Assembly (NCBI GenBank): GCA_027924585.1
Contig: BSBM01000870.1
Span: 2,542,001 to 2,606,000, forward strand
Direction: 5' to 3'
Origin: Larix kaempferi
Taxonomy: Eukaryota > Streptophyta > Pinopsida > Pinales > Pinaceae
DNA length: 64,000 bases
Numbering within the stretch: position 1 is the first letter of the stretch; each line of letters opens with the position of its first letter. Shown piece by piece: positions 23,761-36,301 of this stretch. A program made the position numbers and the translations under genes. The notes beneath the pieces are model-generated. The model searched no databases. It worked only from the letters and a program-made list of their open reading frames with translations, and was not told the DNA's origin.

Positions 23761-26366
23761 TAACACATCCCAAACATCATTCTTCATTATTGATTGGTAT
23801 TCCTCAACCATGGCATCCTTCCATTCTTTATTTTCCGTTGCTTCTTCATAACTGGAAGGTTCTTTGTTCATAATGTCACAGAGTAAAGCAACATAGTTGG
23901 TATGTGATCTATTTCTCTTCTTTTCTCTATGTTCTTCTTCTGGAATGCCAAATCTTTCTGCATCTTGAATGAGCTCTCTAGCCCATGCAGGTTTCCTCTT
24001 GTGAGAGTTATCCTCACTGGGTGGATCTACAGGTTCTTGCAGATCTTCAAACTCACGAACAACTTTTGGAATTGCTTCAGTCATGGTAGTGTCTTGAAAT
24101 CTAGTTTCCTTAGGTTCTTCATAAACTTTGATAGGTGCCTTCCTTGATTTGATGAATGCTGAGCTTTCATCAAATGTCACATCCCTGCTGGCATCAATGT
24201 TCTTGAACCCTGGAAAGTATATTATGTAAGCCTTCGAGATTTCACTGTAACCCACAAAGATACCCTTCTTTCCTGAAGGATCTAGTTTAGTCCTCTTTTC
24301 CTTTGGGACATGAGTGTATACTGGACAACCAAATATTCTGAGATGGCTGACTTCAGGTTTCTTACCAGAAAAGACCTCTTCTAGTGTCTTGTTGTCCAAA
24401 ATTTTATGTGGGGTGTTTTGTTCTGCACATATACAACTGTTCTAGCTACTTTTTCCCATAGATGCATAGGTAGATCCTGGTCATGTAGCATTTCCCTTGC
24501 TGCTTCCATGATTGTTCTGTTCTTCCTTTCTGCAAATCCATTTTGTTGAGGATTATAAGGAGCAGTCAACTCCCTCTTAATCCCTGAATCACTACAAAGC
24601 TTCTTGAAGTCACCTGAGGTGAATTCTCCACCATTGTCGGATCTGAATGTTTTGATCTTCTTGTTAGTTTGATTCTCCATCAAGGTTTTGAATTCCTTGA
24701 ATTTATCAAACACCTCATCTTTGTTCTTCAATAAGTATACCCAAGTATTCCTGGAGAAGTCATCAATAAATGAGACATAGTAAACATACCCACTCAGAGA
24801 ACTGGATGACATAGGACCACATACATTTGAGTGGTTGATTTCCAGGATGTCTTTTGCCCTGCTTTCATTGCTTGGGAAAGCCTTCTTAATGTTCTTACCT
24901 TTTGCAAATCCTTTTCAAACACCTTCATGTTTGGTCTTGATTTTAGGAAGACCCTCTACAACCTTTCTAACAATTGGAAGTGCCCTATAGTGCATATGAG
25001 CAAGTCTTCTATGCCAAAGTTCACTTGGCTCCATGGATTCATGTACCATGGCATGTTCAGGTTGTCCCTTCAATTTATACAAACCTCCCTCTTGCTCTCC
25101 AATCACTAATGCATCAGTTATGTTTTTTCCCTTTGGCCACATTAGGACTTGGCCATCCACAAATGCAACCCTCATACCTTTTGCATCCAATGCAGAGATG
25201 GAGAGTAAGTTCTTCTTGAGCCCAGGTACATAAAGGACTTCTTTCATCTTCAAAGATTTTCCAGAATCTAGGTTGTAGGAGGCTTCACCACTTCCTTTGA
25301 TTGGGTATTGATAATCATCCCCAAGTTTCACCTTATGGGGTGATTGATGTTCGGATAGATTCACAAAAGATTCCTTAAACCCAGTCATGTGTTTGGAAGC
25401 CCCGCTGTCAATCAACCAATCATTACAACCATGGGAGATAGTACCTGTGAGAGTAGAAATTAGAACATATTCTTCTTCAATTGATGAGTCATCATCACTA
25501 TCACTTTCTGACCTAGCCTTCTTCTTTGGGGGTTCATCATCTTCGGCAGCATGAGCATGATATCTTCTTTTGTTATTCTTCTTCTTCTTATTAAAGTTGT
25601 TGTTGTTTTCTTTCTTCTTCTTGGGACAATCTAAAGCAAAGTGTTCCTTTTCATTGCAATTGAAGCATTTGAGATCTTTCTTATCTTTATGATAATGGTG
25701 GTGTGAGAATCTTCTGTTATGAGATGATTCCTTCTTGGACTTTCCTTTCTTAGCATGTGCTATGAGAGCTTGATCTTCATTTCCCATCTTTTCTTCTCGG
25801 GCCACAAGCCTAGCTTTTTCTTGAGAGCATTCATCCCGCAATCTGTTGAAGGAGATCAACTTCTTCCTTGCACAAATTCCTTGAATAAAGGAATCCCATG
25901 ACCTGGGTAGGCCATTTAGAGTGGTCATCACCACTTCACCATTCTCCACCATTTCATCCACTACTTCTAGTTGTTCCTTGATCTGGGAGACCCTTGAAAA
26001 ATAAGATTGAATGGTTTCTCCATTCTGAAACTTTACTCCTTTCAATTGGTTCTGCAGGGTCATCTTCCGATTTATGTTCTTCCCTTCAAATAGCTTGGTC
26101 AAAGAGTCAAACATCTCCTTGGGTGTCTTTAGAGAAGACACATGGGGTATGAGATGGTCTTTGATAGAATCAGCAATGATTCTCTTTGCCTTAACCAAGT
26201 TCTTCTTATGCAATACCTTAGCCTCTTCATCCTCTGGGATAGGGATGTTTTCTTTTACATATGAGTCCAACTCATTCTCTTCCAGGATTAACCCAATCCT
26301 ATACTTCCAAGCTCGAAAGTTATTAGCTCCTTCAAGCTTATCCTCAAGCTTGGTGTGGTGAGACAT
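23761..26366 (-). pseudogene. C1 gag, protease and integrase
   Basis: The start is taken as ATG 26366 (MSHHTKLEDKLEG), which begins the conserved copia gag; the frame is open a little further upstream. Order: gag with WKYRIGLILEENELDSYV, zinc knuckle CFNCNEKEHFALDC, acidic linker, protease WLIDSGASKHMT, integrase WHRRLAHMH, then FIDDFSRNTWVY, FRSDNGGEF and YNPQQNGFAERKN. A TGA at 24915-24917 replaces the first Cys of the integrase zinc finger, and the second is Phe. A frameshift near 24395 precedes the integrase C-terminus (LRIFGCPVYTHVPKEKRTKL). The frame ends at C2. Confidence 0.9.
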
Positions 26367-26928
26367 CTTAAAGAGTACTTCAAATGGAAATAGAAAATAT
26401 TTAGGTCTTACCACTTGAAATGTTGAAAACTGGATCTGGTCCTGGATTAGGGTTTGTCGAAAAAACCCTAAAAATTCAAAATGTGAATTTCAACTTTCTG
26501 AAAGGATAGAAAGATGCACCTTGATGAGCTGATCATCCTGGTGCATTCAGAATTTGAGATCAGCAAAGCTTTACCCTTCATATTTGCCTTTTTGTCCTCC
26601 CGGTTTCATTAGGGAGAGCCATGAATTAGGGTTTGAGTTTCCCGGAGATCTACCCAGCCAAAAATCTCGATCCAAAGCTCTAAAATTCGATTTTTGCAAG
26701 GAGCTTCCAGCTATGTCTTCAGATTTCAGAAATTCCTATTTTTGTGGAAACCCTAATGTTTAGGGCCAAATCTAAAAATGCTCAAAATTGAATTCTGATT
26801 GGACAGATAGATGCTCCTTGATGAGTAGAATCAATCTACTATACTTCTTTTCCAAAATTTGTGGAGAGAAACCAAATAAACAAGAAACTCAAGTTTTCGT
26901 CACTGCAAAATGTCTTCTTCTCAGGTTA

Positions 26929-26940
26929 GCTCTGATACCA
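26929..26940 (-). other. C1 primer-binding site
   Basis: The minus strand reads TGGTATCAGAGC, directly abutting the 5' LTR. Confidence 0.95.
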
Positions 26941-27545
26941 TGTTAAATTTTGAGCATTAATTCACAATACTCTAGGATCTTCACTGAGAGAATAACATAT
27001 ACAGTATATCAATGCATAACAATCACAATAAGCATGACAAGCATCACAAGAATCAAAAGCATGAGAGACAAGAGACACAAAGTTTCCATGGGGAAAACTC
27101 TAAGGTGAAAAACCCCACAACGTCCTCAGAGATAGAGAGAGCAATGGCTCAACCAAAGTACAACCAAAATACACTTGAGATAGTCTCCTAGAAGCAAATG
27201 ATCCTCATCCTCACTAGTGCGCCACTTTATGAGTGAGAGAGATATGACTTTTCGAATGATCTAAATAGAGATCTCCTGATCCCTATTTATACTAACTTGT
27301 TTGCCCAGTGACCTTATGGGGCCAACTTGTCTAGCTAGGTACATCCACAATATAATATATATTTCAGGGCCGACCCCACACATGGTTTTCTAATAACCCA
27401 TTGGCAAGTACACACACTTGTGACACTTGTCAATCCACATGACGACACTTCCTTATAGAGGAATAACACATCTCTAATAAGGGTACAATAAATATATATG
27501 AAATACATAGATGAAATACATTCCGAAGTTACATATACATCAACA
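26941..27545 (-). repeat. 5' LTR of C1
   Basis: 605 bp, TGTT...AACA, followed on the right by TSD CAAAG. About 26 mismatches to the 3' copy. Confidence 0.95.
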
Positions 27546-28964
27546 CAAAGTTGACCAAGTATGATATTTTTTACAAAGTCAAACTTTGCCTAGCGGTCAC
27601 TTCCACATTATAAAATTGTGGCATGACAACTACCACACCAAATCAACCCTACAACAAAATACTCCTTGCCACAATTTCTAGTGCACTAGAACTCATTCAC
27701 ATTAGAGATAGCGTTATTGCACTTTCCCTGACTCTACAGGTCTGCATTCTTCTTCTTTGTACATTTGCAACATCACAATTTGTGTTGAATGGTTTTCCAT
27801 TACTTTTTCTAACAAAATATTATGGTTCCTAACATGTTTTGAGCTCAAGGATGTTTGAATTGGTCGACATTTGTTACAAGATTATTTTCCTCTGCTATAT
27901 ATAGATGGATGATTATTTCAACCTCAATCAAAGGAAACATAAATAAGAAATCAAATGCCAACTCTAATTTGTCTACTTGGTGGGTCATACTTAATAATGT
28001 TTGGAAATCCGTAGGGGTAAATCCCACGAAAGTTGTTATTTACCTAGCTTACAGGACTTAGCCATTGGATCTCAAATAGCCAAGATTGGTATTGTTCCCT
28101 ATATGTTTCTTTTTGTAATAAGGATAAAATCATTCTCCATTTTTTTTTGTTTTGTACAGAAATCTAAGTATCATGGGACTTGGTGGAAAATTTGTGCACT
28201 CCCAAATTAAATGTCCCTTGTTAGTTGATATGAGAACATATTAGGAGATTATGCCTTCCTTTATAATTTCTGCTTTTTCGAAGAATAGGACCCATTCCGA
28301 GGTTTTGAAGTCATCTTCCAAAACTAATAGCTAGCAGTGTAGACAAACTAATAACTGAACATTACCAAACTAGCATATATCTTGTTATCCTCATTTGGCA
28401 TGGGTGACAAAATTCAATAGGTCAATCCTATAACATGCATCCAACAGTAAACACCCTTGATTAAGTTTTTCAAATGATTATTTAACAGCCAAGTGAAGTA
28501 TGATGAACCAATTCTGGGCACTTTAGGGTTGTTTTGGGCACTATAATGGAGAATCCTAAGCATCATAAACAGACTTGGGCAAACAACATCAGGTTCTGGG
28601 AATTGCTATGCCTATCTGGGCACTTTGCAATAGTACTACAATCACGTACAACCACAAAGCATCCCCGGTATTGTGTTCTACATCAAACAACATTAGCTAA
28701 AAGGTCACTTACATTTATAAAGATCAGTTATGGGCATAATTTCTAGGTATCCTATGCATGTTAAGGTATTCTAACAACCTAATCCTTCAATCTAGGCATA
28801 ATTTGGGCATTTTTGCGGATGTTTCAGCCTCCCAACAATAATGAATCTCAGATCTAGGCAAGTCTGGGCATAGTTGCAGCAGTAAATAGCCACATTAGAC
28901 CAATTATGGGCAGTCCTATGGGTGAGAAAGCAACAATAAACCCACATCACTTTCACCTTGGGCA
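27546..28964. other. Intergenic DNA between C1 and C3
   Basis: No gene seen. The last 450 bp contain nine copies of TGGGCA (28515-28964) with irregular spacing, far more than chance. The short open frames show no domain. Confidence 0.6.
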
Positions 28965-28969
28965 TGCTA

Positions 28970-29577
28970 TGTTAAATTTTGAGCATTAATTCACAATACT
29001 CTAGGATCTTCACTGAGAGAATAACATATACGGTATATCAATGCATGACAATCACAATAAGCATGACAAGCATCACAAGAATCAAAAGCATGAGAGACAA
29101 GAGACACAGAGTTTCCATGGGGAAAACCCTAAGGTGAAAAACCCCACAACTTCCTCAGAGATAGAGAGAGCAATGCCTCAACCAAAGTACAACCAAAATA
29201 CACTGAGATAGTCTCCTAGTAGCAGATGATCCTCCTCCTCACTAGTGCGCCACTTTCTGACCGAGAGAGAGATAACTTTCCGAATGATCTAAATAGAGAT
29301 CACCTGATCTCTATTTATACTAACCTATTTTCCCAATGAACTTATGGAGCTGACTTGTATAGCTAGGTACGTCCACATTATAATATATATATATTTCAGG
29401 GCCAACCCCACACATGGTGGTCTAATAACCCATCAGCAAGTACACACACTTGCAACACTTGTCAATCCACATGACGACACTTCCTTATAGAGGAATAACA
29501 CATCTCTAATAAGGGTACAATAAATATATATGAAATACATAGATAAAATACATTCCGAAGTTACATATACATCAACA
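28970..29577 (-). repeat. 3' LTR of C3
   Basis: 608 bp, same family as the C1 LTRs; TGTT...AACA. Confidence 0.95.
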
Positions 29578-29823
29578 CTCCCTCTTTACTAGGCAGGTAT
29601 TTTTTGACACAGATCTGCTAGACAAGTCTTCTTCTCGGGATCACCGTCATCGATGCATCGTCATCATCATCGTCACTACTGCTGCTATATCAACCAATCT
29701 CTGACTCTACTCGTCATAGGAAGTTCTACAGAGCCAGTCCTTTTTCATACTAGATGTAGGCCCATCACCTGCTGGTCTTCATCATCACTGGCCATACTGT
29801 GGAATCCTTAGGACTTATTACGT

Positions 29824-30400
29824 GCATCACAAAACCTCAAAAGAGCATCCCAGGCTGTTAAGAGCACACTGCTCTACCTATAGGATCTCCCAGAACCATA
29901 TTATATGTGACCTCACCACAAAACCTCGCAAGAGCATCCCAGGTTGTTACGAGCACACAACTCTACCTATAGGATCTCCCAGGGACAGATTATATGTGAT
30001 CACCACAAAACTTCGCAAGAGCATCCCAGGCTGTTACAAGCACACAGCTCTACCTATAGGATTTCCTAGGGATAGATTATATGTAGTCATGGCAAAACCT
30101 CGCAAGAGCATCCTAGGACTTATTACGGGCACACAGCCCAACCTATCGGATCTCCCAGGGACATATTATATGCCATAGGACAAAACGTCGAAAGAGCATC
30201 TGCCAGATATCCCAGGGCCAGATTATATGTCATAAGAAAAAACTCAAAAGACTATCTGCAGATCTCCCAGGGCCAAATTATATGTCCTCCCAGAGAAAAA
30301 CCTTGAAAGAGCATTTTCCAGATATCCCAGGGCCAAATTATATACCATAGGAAAAACCTCGAAAGACTATCTGCAAATCTCCCAGGGCCAAATTATATGC
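29824..30400. repeat. ~85-90-bp tandem repeats in the C3 3' tail
   Basis: Units contain AAAACCTCGCAAGAGCATCC and GGATCTCCCAGGGACA[GT]ATTATATG. They are homologous to the C1 array but with their own sequence changes. An open frame at 29822-30178 is a by-product of the period. Confidence 0.75.
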
Positions 30401-30739
30401 TCATATGCACAACCTGATCCACGGCCATAGAGTATCAACCTGATACTCACCATACATCATCCTGATGTACACATGATCATCCTGATCATCATCACTGCAA
30501 CATCCTGCTGCATGTCATCTAGAGCAACATCCTGAAGCTCATTATCCATGATCATCCTGATCATACAATGTATCTACCTAATGCATACCAAGTATCTACC
30601 TGATACATATCATCATACATGATCCACCCGATCATACAGTGTACCCACCTGATACAAATACAAATACATGATACATATCACCATACATGATCCACCTGAT
30701 CATACAATGTATCCACCTGATACATATACAGATACATGG

Positions 30740-30985
30740 TCCAAGCATCCAACATGATGCATATACAAAATACATACAAATGATCCTACTAATCATATCC
30801 AACATCCAACATGATGCATACATGCATATACATATAAATGATCCAACTGATCATGTCCAGCATCCAACATGATGCATACATACATATACATGTAAATGAT
30901 CCAATTGATCATATCCAGCATCCAACATGATGCATACATACATATAAATATAAATGATCCAACTGATCATACAAAGCATAAACCA
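30740..30985. repeat. ~57-bp tandem repeats rich in TGATC palindromes (C3)
   Basis: Four units beginning ATCCAACATGATGCAT with ATAAATGATCC..CTGATCAT, equivalent to the C1 array at 16905-17125. Confidence 0.8.
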
Positions 30986-31149
30986 GAACATCATCTTGAT
31001 GCTCATCATCCAATGCTTACATCCATAGCCATGTGAAGGATCCTCCTTCCAGCATGATTGGAATGGCTTCAGCAAATGTGTCCATCATTTCTTCCTCGAA
31101 GAGTCATCAATCTAAAGAACACCAAGCCTCTCTTTGAAGTACTCGAACT

Positions 31150-34100
31150 TCACCCTGGCCAGTGGCTTCGTCAGCACATCTGCAATCTGCTCGTCTGTCG
31201 CAACATACAGGAGCTTCACAGCTCCTCTCTGCACCATATCCCTGATATAGTGATATTTGATCTCTATGTGATTCGACCTGTCATGAACACTGGGTTCTCA
31301 GACAGCTTCACACAACTCTGGTTATCATTGAAGATACCAGTAGCATCCAACAGGAGATCAAATATCTCAGATAGTAGCTTCCGTAGACATACTGCCTCAC
31401 AACTAGCTGAACAGGTTGCAACATACTCTGCCTCAGCTGTACTCAGTGCTACGTAGGACTGCTTCCTACTAAACCAAGAGATCACACTTGATCCCATACT
31501 GAAGCAGCACCCGGATGTTCTCTTCTTATCTGCAGCACTACCAACCCAATGTGAATCAACATAACCCTGCAAGTTAAACTTTTGATTCGCTTCATACTTT
31601 AGCCCATAATCCACTGTACCCTTCAGGTACCTCAGAACATGATTTACAGCAACCAGATGAACACTCCTCGGATCTGTCAGGAACTGACTCAATGTGTTCA
31701 CCGCAAAGCAAATATCTGGTCTCGTGTTCGTCAGGTACATCAAGGGCCCAATCATCTGACGATACATAGAGACATCAACCGGCTCAGATGAAGCATCACA
31801 TAGAAGCTTCAAATTCGATGCCATAGGTGTGGCCATGGCCTTGCAATCTATCATCCTGAATCTCTTCAGGATATCTACTGTGTACTTCCCTTGACCAAGG
31901 AAGATCCCACCTGCACTCTGCCACACCTCCATACCTAGGAAATAATGCATCATTCCCAAATCTTTCATATCGAACTCAGCAACAAGCTTCCTCTTCATAT
32001 CTGCAATCAATTTGTCACCTCCTGTTACAAATAAGTCATCCACATATAGGAGTAGAATCACAAGATTCCCTTCCTCAACCTTGTAATAAAGGTTGGAATC
32101 CGTTTAATCTTGGTAAAGCCCAAACTAGATAGGAAACTGTCCATCCTGCAATACCAAGTTTTGGGAGCTTGTTTCAAGCCATACAAGGCTTTCTTCAATC
32201 TACACACATATGACTTCCTATCATGTATTTCAAAACCGAGTGGCTGCTCCACATATACTTCCTCTTCAACTACACCATTCAAGAAATTAGTCTTGACATC
32301 CATCTGGTGTATTTTCCATTTCATTGTTGTAGACAGGGCAAGTACTATTCTGATGGAAGTATACCTGGCTACAGGTGCAAAAGTTTCTTCATAATCTATT
32401 CCCTCTTTCTGAGAGAAGCCACGAGCTACGAATCTTGCTTTGTATTTCTCTACACTACCATCTGCAGCATGCTTGATTTTGTAGATCCATTTGGAAGTCA
32501 CAACAGACTTCTCTTTAGATCTTGGGACAACATCCCAAACATCATTCTTCATTATTGATTGGTATTCCTCAACCATGGAATCCTTCCATTCTTTCTTTTC
32601 TGCTGCTTCTTCATAACTGGAAGGCTCTTTGTTCATAATGTCACAGAGTAAAGCAACATAGCTGGTATGTGATCTGGTTCTCTTCTTTGCTCTGTGATCT
32701 TCTTCTGGAATGCCAAATATTTCTGCATCTTGAATGAGCTCTCTAGCCCATACAGGTTTCCTCTTGTGAGAGTTATCCTCACGGGGTGGATCTACAGGTT
32801 CTTGTGGATCTTCAAACTCACGAACAACTTCTGGAACTACTTCAGTCATGGTAGTGTCTTGAAATCTAGTTTCCTTAGGTTCTTCATAAACTTCGATAGG
32901 TGCTTTCCTTGATTTGATGAATACTGAGTTTTCATCAAATGTTACATCCCTACTGACATCAATCTTCTTGAACCCTGGAAAGTATATTCTGTAAGCCTTC
33001 GAGCTTTCACTGTAACCCACAAAGATACCCTTCTTTCCTGAAGGATCTAGTTTAGTCCTCTTTTCCTTTGGGACATGAGTGTATACTGGAAAACCAAATA
33101 TTCTGAGATGGATGACTTCGGGTTTCTAACTAGAAAAGACCTCTTATGGTGTCTTGTTGTCCAATATCTGGTGGGGTGTTCTGTTCTACACATATACAAC
33201 TGTTCTAGTTGCTTCTGCCCATAGATGCATAGGTAGATCCTGGTCATGCAGCATTGCCCTTGCTGCTTCCATGATAGTTCTGTTCTTCCTTTTTGCAACT
33301 CCATTTTGTTGAGGATTATAAGGAGCAGTCAACTCCCTCTTAATCCTTGAATCACTGCAAAGCTTCTTGAAGTCACCTGAGGTGAATTCTCCACCATTGT
33401 CGGATCTGAATGTTTTGATCTTCTTGTTAGTTTGATTCTCCATCAAAGTTTTGAATTCCTTGAACTTATCAAACACCTCATCTTTGTTCTTTAAGAAGTA
33501 TACCCAAGTCTTCCTGGAGAAGTCATCAATAAATGAGACATAGTACACATACCCACTAAGAGAACTGAATGGAATAGGACCACATACATTAGAGTGGATG
33601 ATTTCCAGGATATCTTTGGCATTGCTTTCACTGCTTGGGAAAGCCTTCTTAATGTTCTTACCTTTTGCACATCCTTTGCAAACACCTTCATGTTTGGTCT
33701 TGATTTCAGGAAGACCTTCTACAGCCTTGCTTGCAATTGGAAGTGCCCTATAGTGCATATGAGTAAGTCTTCTATGCCAAAGTTCACTTGGCTCCATGGA
33801 TTCATGCACCATGGCATGTTCAGGTTGTCCCTTCAATTTATACAATCCTAACTCTTTCTCTCCAATCACTACTGCATCAGCTATGGTCTTTCCCTTTTGC
33901 CACATTAGGACTTGGCCATCCACAAATGCAACCCTCATACCTTTTGCATCCAATGCAGAGATGGAGAGTAAGTTCTTCTTGAGACTAGGTACATAAAGGA
34001 CTTCTTTCATTTTCAAAGATTTTCCAGAATCTAGGTTGTAGGAGGCTTCACCACTTCCTTTGATTGGGTATTCATAATAATCTCCAAGTTTCACCTTATG

Positions 34101-35112
34101 GGGTGATTCATGTTCAGATAGATTCACAAAAGATTCCTTAAACCTAGTCATGTGTTTGGAAGCCCCACTATCAATCAACCAATCATTACAACCATGGGAG
34201 ATAGTACCTGTGAGAGCAGAGATTAGAACATACTCTTCTTCACTTGATGAGTCATCATCACTTTTCTGCCCTAGCCTTTTTCTTTGGAGGTTCATCATCC
34301 TCGGCAGCATGAGCATGGAACTTTCTTTTGCTGCCCTTCTTCTTCTTGCTGAAGTTGTTGTTATTATCCCTTTTGTTCTTGGGACAATCTGAAGCAAAGT
34401 GACCCTTCTCATTGCATGTGAAGCATCTTAGATCCTTCTTATTCTTTTGATAGGATCTTTTGTAACGAGAGTGCTCCTTCTTGAGCTTGCTTCTTTTGGT
34501 GTGAGTTGCAAGAGCTTGATATTCACCTCCCATCTTTTCCTGACGAGCTACAAGTCTAGCTTCTTCTTGAGATAATTCCTCCCATATCTTACTGAAAGAG
34601 ATCAATTTATTTCTTGCACAGATTCCTTGAATAAAGGAGTCCCATGACCTAGGTAGGCCATTCAGAGTGGTCATAACAGCTTCACCATTGTCCACTACTT
34701 CATCCACAGCTTCAAGTTTCTCCTTGATCTAAGAGACCTTGGAGAAATAAGATTGAATGGTTTCTCCATTCAACATCTTGACCCCTTTCAATTGATTCCA
34801 CAGAGTCATCTTCCGATTTATGTTCTTCCCTTCAAATAGCTTGGTCAAAGAGTCAAACATCTCCTTGGGTGTCTTTAGAGAAGACACATGGGGTATGAGA
34901 TGATCTTTGATAGAATCAGCAATGATTCTCTTTGACTTGACCAAGTTCTTCTTATGCAATACCTTGGCCTCTTCATCCTATGGGATAGGGATGTCTTCTT
35001 TTACATATGAGTCCAACTCATTCTCTTCCAAGATTAACCTAATCCTATACTTCCAAGCTCGGAAGTTATCAACTCCTTCAAGCTTATCCTCAAGCTTGGT
35101 GTGGTGAGACAT
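31150..35112 (-). pseudogene. C3 gag-pol with several stops and frameshifts
   Basis: It starts at ATG 35112 like C1. Gag is broken by TAG 34978 and TAG 34729, then a frameshift near 34265 leads into SSSEEEYVL and the protease WLIDSGASKHMT. Integrase keeps CKGCAKGKN, FIDDFSRKTWVYF, RSDNGGEF and YNPQQNGVAKRKN. Further frameshifts occur near 33190 and 33040, at about 32060 within RT just before LLLYVDD, and near 31290. RNase H shows YVDSHWVGSAADKKRTSG and ALSTAEAEYVATCSASC. It carries more indels than C1, and it keeps the uninterrupted NDVWDVVPRSKEKSVV junction that C2 split in C1. Confidence 0.9.
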
Positions 35113-35686
35113 CTTAAAGAGTACTTCAAATGGAAATAGAAAAGATTTAGGTCTTACCACTTGAAATGCTGAAAACTGGATCTGGTCCCGGATTAGGGTT
35201 TGTCGAAAAAATCCTAAAAATTCAAAATGTGAATTTCAAATTTTTGAAAGGATAGAAAGATGCCCCTTGATGAGATGATCATCCTGGTGCATTCAGAATT
35301 TGAGATCAGCAAAGTTTTACCCTTCAGGATTACCTTTTTGTCCTCCCGGGTTCACTAAGGAGAGCCCTGAATTAGGGTTTGAGTTTCTCGGAGATATACC
35401 TAGCCAAAAATATCGATCCAAAGCTCTAAACTTTGATTTTTGCAAGGAGCTTCTAGCTGTGTCTTCAGATTCCAAAAATTCCTATGTTTGTGAAAACCCT
35501 AATTTTTAGGGCCAAATATGAAAATGCTCGGAATTGAATTCTGATTGGACAGATAGATGCGCCTTGATGAGTAGAGTCAATCTACTATACTGCTTTTCCA
35601 AAATACGTGGAGAGAAACCCAATAAACAAGAAACTCAAGTTTCCGTCATTGCAAAATGTCTTCTTCTCAGGTTAGCTCTTATACCA

Positions 35687-36296
35687 TGTTAAATTTTGAG
35701 CATTAATTCACAATACTCTAGGATCTTCACTGAGAGAATAACATATATAGTATATCAATGCATGGCAATCACAATAAGCATCACAAGCATCACAAGAATC
35801 AAAAGCATGAGAGACAAGAGACACAGAGTTTCCATGGGGAAAACCCTAAGGTGAAAAACCCCACAACTTCCTCAGAGATAGAGAGAGCAATGGCTCAACC
35901 AAAGTACAACCAAAATATACTGAGATAGTCTCCTAGTAGCAGATGATCCTCCTCCTCGCTAATGCGCCACTTTCTGAGTGAGAGAGAGATAACTTTCCGG
36001 ATGATCTAAATAGAGATCACCTAATCTCTATTTATACTAACCTGTTTTCCCAGTGACCTTATGGGGCCAACTTGTCTAGATAGGTACATCCACATTATAA
36101 TATATATATATATTTCAGGGCAGACCCCACACATGGTGGTCTAATAACCCATCGGCAAGTACACACACTTGCGACACTTGTCAATCCACATGACGACACT
36201 TCCTTATAGAGGAATAACACATCTCTAATAAGGGTACAATAAATATATATGAAATACATAGATGAAATACATTCCGAAGTTACATATACATCAACA
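35687..36296 (-). repeat. 5' LTR of C3
   Basis: 610 bp, TGTT...AACA, followed by TSD TGCTA. Confidence 0.95.
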
Positions 36297-36301
36297 TGCT
36301 A

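Larger units (their letters stand above)
15111..27545 (-). mobile_element. Complete Ty1/copia retrotransposon C1, split by nested C2
   Basis: The two LTRs are 605 bp each (15111-15715 and 26941-27545), both TGTT...AACA, and are flanked by the 5-bp TSD CAAAG at 15106-15110 and 27546-27550. The primer-binding site is at 26929-26940. The polypurine tract AAGAGGGAG abuts the 3' LTR (15716-15724, minus strand). Without nested C2 and its duplicated 5 bp the element is about 7.35 kb. Internal order on the minus strand is gag, protease, integrase, (C2), RT, RNase H, then a repeat-rich non-coding tail. By my manual count the LTRs differ at about 26 of 605 sites (~4.3%). Confidence 0.95.
28970..36296 (-). 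mobile_element. Complete Ty1/copia retrotransposon C3, sibling of C1
   Basis: LTRs are at 28970-29577 (608 bp) and 35687-36296 (610 bp), with TSD TGCTA at 28965-28969 and 36297-36301. Total length is 7327 bp, close to C1 without its nested element, with the same gene order and repeat-rich tail. The primer-binding site (35675-35686) reads TGGTATAAGAGC, one base off the initiator-Met consensus. I count roughly 27 LTR mismatches (~4.4%). It lies 1.4 kb from C1 in the same orientation. Confidence 0.95.
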
